Part shown: one piece after another, positions 60,081 to 64,000 of the stretch
Layout of the letters: each line of letters starts with the position of its first letter
How positions within the stretch are numbered: the stretch's first letter is position 1
Assembly (NCBI GenBank): GCA_051294375.1
Contig: CM119271.1
Span: forward strand, 7,364,804-7,428,803
Source of the DNA: Paraspadella gotoi
Taxonomy: Eukaryota; Chaetognatha
Length of the DNA stretch: 64,000 nt
Direction: 5' to 3'
The notes under the pieces: model-generated
What the model was told of the DNA's origin: nothing
Database searches by the model: none
The model's input: only the letters and a program-made list of their open reading frames with translations
Made by a program: the position numbers and the translations under genes

Positions 60081-60654
60081 AATTAAGTCTCACATTGGAC
60101 TTACCGTTGTTTTTTTATTTATGTCTCAGAATCCTATATTATTTTTATATCTACTCCTTTTTTTTTTTTTCCTCCTTTGATTTCCCTCTTTTCTATTCTA
60201 ACTTAACAATGTTATAATTTTTTTTGTTAGATATTTTTGCTTTTAAAAATGAAACTTAATTAAATCTATGATAGACAGACGGACCGAAAAGTGTCTTCGT
60301 CACTATAAACGTTTTTTTTTATCCGTTTTGCCATCTGAATTTTCAGGTCAACTGCCTCGTTTCTCCCTCTGGAAAGAGCTCGAAAAAGGAATTCCCTTCA
60401 AGATTTTTATTTATTATTCTCCTTACGTTCAGATTTTCAAAATCCCCCAAAAAATTCCGAGCTTCGTCGTATCTCTTTTCTTTCTTCCTTCGTCTGTTTT
60501 TATTTTTTCTCTCGCTCCAGCCCTTCCTGCTCCAGTTTCTACTCCACTCTTCTTCTACATTTTCTATTTCCCGCTCCTCTCTCTTTTGCTCCACCAAAGC
60601 TCCATTCGTCTCCCGCATCCATTCGAAATCCCTTTACACATTAAAGCTTTTCTT

Positions 60655-60708
<54 letters not shown>

Positions 60709-60945
60709 TCTCTCTCCCCCTTTTCTCTTTTCTCCACTGGCTCCGTTCAACACAACTGCGTTGATCTAAAAAAGAAAAAAAAATGCGAAAACAATTTGAA
60801 GAAAAAACCGAGAAAATACGAACGAAAAGAAAAAAATATCCAGAAGAAAAGAGAAAAAGTTTTGAAAGAAAAGAAAAAAGAAAAAAAAAGAATAAAAAAG
60901 AAAAGAAATCTTTGAGAGGTACATTTGAAGGAAAAAGGAATTGAG
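60081..60945. other. No supported gene
   Basis: Pyrimidine-rich with a (CT)n tract at 60,656-60,718, then an A-rich tail. Confidence 0.5.
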
Positions 60946-61160
60946 AATGCCGATTAAGCCGATCGGGCCGATTTAGCCGATCGGGGAATGATTTGGATGT
61001 CGGGTTTGACTCTGATTTTATGTCTGATACGACGGATTTCATGATGTAGATTTGGGCGTAGATTTTAATGACAGATTTGACAAAGAATTTTAGAAACATT
61101 TTGCAGGGATTTGATGACAGATTTGAGCGAGGAATTTAATGACAAAATCAACGATGACGA
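60946..61160. repeat. gccgat and gatttgatgacag direct repeats
   Basis: Four units of gccgatyrrgccgat at 60,949-60,985, then four loosely spaced gacagatttga/gatttgatgacag units to about 61,145. Confidence 0.6.
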
Positions 61161-61874
61161 TATATAAAACGCTATTGTGATAAATTTTGGGTTAATTAAT
61201 TTGGAAGAAATATCATGTTTTTATTTTTTTAGTTTCAAGTTGACAAAAAAAAAATTATTAATAAAAAAACCCCTTCTTTTAAATGACGAATTCGGCGACG
61301 AATCGAAATAAATTCGTATTATGACGGGCGACGTCATATTTTTTGACGCATTTGAAAAAACGAGGCGCTTTTTTTTTTTACGCCGGCGGTCGCTCCGTGG
61401 GGCGAAAAAAACATCCGCGCGCCAACGACCCCACCACGAGGATCGAAAAATGTACATTTAACAAATTTACATGATTCTGAAGAATAGATATTTTTAAACG
61501 TTGCTTCTGTTGAAAATACACAGCGAATACAGATAAAAATATACGAATTAAGGATAAAGGAACAGAAATGGAGCCCTTTCGGAAAAGAGAGCCCGAAAGT
61601 TTCTCTGAGTACTTTCGAGCCTCAAAATCTTATTCAAAATCTCTCCTCAGTTTTCACAATACTTTTTTTTTATATTACGCATTTCTCGTATCTTTTCCTT
61701 TCTTTTCTTATTTTTTATCTTCCAAATTCCTATTCTCTTTCTTCTCTTTCTTCTCTCTCTTCTCTTTCTTCTCTCTCTTCTCTTTCCTTTCCCATCTTTC
61801 CTTTCCCCCCCCACCATCTCTCTCCTCAGGAAAGGGTCAGTCGCAACAACAGCGAAAACGAAACGATAACAGTA

Positions 61875-61908
<34 letters not shown>

Positions 61909-62259
61909 CATTAACGACAACAACGGTAATAACGGTAACGGCGTCAACCGGCGTCAACCGACGCCCACGAAACCGACGGCGTCGCCATCGCCAACTCTCG
62001 CCTTTCCTCGTCACGACATAAACAAAAAAGCATCGGAACGAAATGACTTTTCTCGTTAGTAAAATTGCGCCTTTTTTTTTTAAATTGATTCCCGCGAGTA
62101 ATGAAATTGTCCGAATAAAATAAACATTTTATTATTTAAAAAAATAAAATAAAGTCAATACAGTTATACGTACGTACAAATAATTTAGATATATGTTAAC
62201 GAACATCGTGATACCGCGCAGTCGCGGTCGTTACAAACCAAAACTGTTTTTTTTTTAAT
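61161..62259. other. No supported gene
   Basis: Contains a GC-rich patch at 61,378-61,442 and (ACG)n at 61,876-61,908. A frame from 61,568 begins MEPFRKREPESFSEYFRASK but soon becomes F/S low complexity. Confidence 0.45.
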
Positions 62260-62284
62260 NNNNNNNNNNNNNNNNNNNNNNNNN
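62260..62284. other. Assembly gap (25 N)
   Basis: Run of N in A/T-rich sequence. Confidence 1.
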
Positions 62285-62563
62285 GTAGCGACACTCGTAA
62301 AAAACCACAAAAACACAGAGTCCGCAGAACAGTACCAAATCTCTCGATACTGGAGACTCTAACAAACAAACAAAGAAATAAAAGGGAGAAGAAGCCCAAG
62401 CGAGTCGTAGAATTCGGGGGGCTGCAAAAAAGCACTATAAATAGAAAGAACAAAAAGTCTCCTTTTTTCGCCTGGTTGCCATCTTGCCGATTTTTCAAAA
62501 ATGAGACATTCGATGAAGAAACAACAAAACAAAAAAAAGAGAACAGAAGACTAGGCATGGGGA

Positions 62564-62785
62564 GTGATTTCACATGTAACGCATGCAGTCAATAAAAAAA
62601 AGAAGGCCGGGTCGACATCTTATACATATGAGGCGCTGGGAGAAAACAGAAGGAGAATAATGTCCAGATATTTTGCTGCCACTAATGGAGTTTTGAACGG
62701 AGCGAATGAGCCGAAAGAGCAAAATAAAAAAAAAAAAAAAAATAAAAAAACAAAAAACAAAAACGAAAACAATAAACAATATTAA
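62564..62785 (+). CDS. Weak coding candidate, unrecognised
   Basis: 73-codon plus-strand frame with a varied middle, AGSTSYTYEALGENRRRIMS then RYFAATNGVLNGANEPKEQN, and a lysine/asparagine tail that reflects an A-run. A single exon of a gene or chance. Confidence 0.2.
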   Translation: MISHVTHAVNKKKKAGSTSYTYEALGENRRRIMSRYFAATNGVLNGANEPKEQNKKKKKNKKTKNKNENNKQY

Positions 62786-62884
62786 CACTGCGGACAGTAC
62801 GAAAGAGATGCATTCGATAGTGCTGTGACAATATAATTATCGATTCGTCATTATAAAAAAAAACAGCGTACTTTCTCTCCTAAA

Positions 62885-63060
62885 CGCGAGGGGCGAATCG
62901 ACCCCGCAGACGCTCAGACTCGCGCTCTGTCCTGGGGCCCGATTCAGCACCGCGAGTCTATTTCGCGGCGCCCGAACCCGTCGGCACCCCGGGAGCCCGA
63001 CGCCCTGATAGCCCGGCGCGGCGTCTCGATGGCGCGCGGGCGGGCGAAAAGCCTTTATGG
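62885..63060. promoter_or_regulatory. GC-rich, CpG-rich island
   Basis: About 175 bases of roughly 70% G+C with many CG pairs (cgcggcgcccgaacccg, cggcgcggcgtctcg, ggcgcgcgggcgggcg), in strong contrast with the flanks. It ends at the ATG of the frame 63,057-63,251. It does not match any rRNA or tRNA that I know. Could be a promoter or a mobile-element piece. Confidence 0.35.
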
Positions 63061-63251
63061 CGCAGTTAGCGCCGAAACAAAAAAATATGGAGCGAATAAA
63101 GGCGGGGGGGATTGTTAGGGAGGTGGAGGCGGGAAGGTGCGAGGAAGTGGGGGGCCTTGACTTTGTGGTTTGGGAGAGCGCTCGGGAAGAAAGGCTATCG
63201 GAGAAAAGTCTAGATGTCGGATGTTATGTTGTCTCAATGTCCCAATGTTGA
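63057..63251 (+). CDS. Possible first exon below the GC-rich island
   Basis: ATG at 63,057; reads MAQLAPKQKNMERIKAGGIV then REVEAGR, where a donor-like GAAG|GTGCGA occurs; the frame continues to a stop at 63,249-63,251. No family recognised. The position just under the CpG-rich stretch is the main support. Confidence 0.22.
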   Translation: MAQLAPKQKNMERIKAGGIVREVEAGRCEEVGGLDFVVWESAREERLSEKSLDVGCYVVSMSQC

Positions 63252-64000
63252 TTTCGTATCTAGATTTTGTCTCAAGACTGAAAATATGCAAGTGAAGTTG
63301 ACAAAAATGTATTTAAAAGATACTTAACGAAACATAACAAATATTGTCAGCTGTGAATCGACAGACGACGTAGGAAACGCGCCGGCGCAAAGACGGCAAC
63401 AACCCGGACAAAACCGCGGCGCCCATTAATGTCTCGGGACAGAGAGCGGGGCGTTGTTGTTGTCGTGGATACGAGGCCACAATCGACGACGACGACGACG
63501 ACGACGATGAGAGCGACGACTCGTAAAATGAAAATATAAAGCGAACGCGAAAGAGAAGCTTCGCCCGAAACAAACAGAGAAAAACAAAAAACAAAAAACG
63601 AAGTGATGAAACATGAGAAAAAACAAGTAAACAAATAAACAAAATGGCGACTGAAATCATAAAAACGGGAAACGTTGAAAAGAGAAAGGAAAACGGAAAT
63701 TAAAGAGAAGGAAGAAAGAAAGAACAATTGAGTAAAAAACCAAACGAGAAAGAAAAGGGAATTTAGAAAAAAATAGATTTAAAAAAAAAATAAATGGGGT
63801 TCGTAGAAAAAAAAAGGGATAATGAAGGGGGAAAAAAGGGGAAAAGAAAGAGGGGAAAAAATTTAGGGCGAAAAAGGAGAAACTGTAGAGGAAAATGAAG
63901 AAGAATTAGGACAATAAAAAGAAGGAAGAAAAAAATAGACTAAGTACGAAATACGAATCTCAGTCGTTGTCGTCGACCGATCTCAGACGTCTCTCTCTCT
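63252..64000. other. No supported gene
   Basis: (GAC)n at 63,489-63,510, then increasingly purine-rich, A-rich DNA to the end, closing with (CT)n. Confidence 0.5.

Noticed and set aside
62885-63060. GC-rich stretch as an rRNA fragment
   Set aside because: No recognisable conserved rRNA words; kept only as a CpG-rich island.

Overview
The window reads as nuclear DNA of an animal. Apparent spliced exons with GT/AG borders, tRNA-derived SINEs, hammerhead-ribozyme repeats and very heavy (GA)n, (TTTC)n, (GAC)n and (AATG)n microsatellites all point that way, and no bacterial operon structure or long uninterrupted gene is present. An arthropod, possibly a crustacean, is my guess from repeat style and short introns; it is inference only. 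No household gene could be recognised, so most function calls are deliberately cautious. Twelve N runs are present, five of them exactly 25 bases long.

Layout. 0-3.8 kb: purine-rich and microsatellite DNA with a few weak coding candidates. 3.8-5.25 kb: two head-to-head copies of a tRNA-derived SINE, then an inverted-repeat element with a hammerhead motif in each arm. 6.3-8.8 kb: a SINE relic, exons of an unrecognised small gene family and a second hammerhead element. 8.9-12 kb: 18-bp minisatellites and large inverted-repeat elements. 12-14.3 kb: decayed further units of the same gene family and a coding stretch broken by one homopolymer indel. 17.5-20.2 kb (minus strand): the best gene model here, a three-exon secreted peptide with six cysteines, with a SINE in its first intron. 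21-25 kb: pyrimidine-rich DNA, an E-box/CRE palindrome and about 450 bp of GTC trinucleotide repeat.

25.5-50.8 kb is one roughly 5-8 kb sequence represented four times in direct orientation (A, B, C, D), plus an inverted partial copy interrupted by about 2.1 kb of other DNA. The copies differ mostly by single-base insertions and deletions, while a 1.7-kb piece is base-for-base identical between A and B and stops at 25-N gaps in both. This looks more like long-read gap filling than old duplication, although a real tandem or palindromic array may lie underneath. 50.9-64 kb holds more microsatellites, a dispersed CGGTC-rich repeat, a tRNA-like B box, a decayed coding region on the minus strand near 57 kb and a GC-rich island near 63 kb.

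The two items most likely to be new biology are the six-cysteine peptide gene (17,527-20,167, minus) and the inverted hammerhead elements (4,434-5,246 and 8,489-8,837). Most long open frames in the window are by-products of stop-poor microsatellites and were left out.
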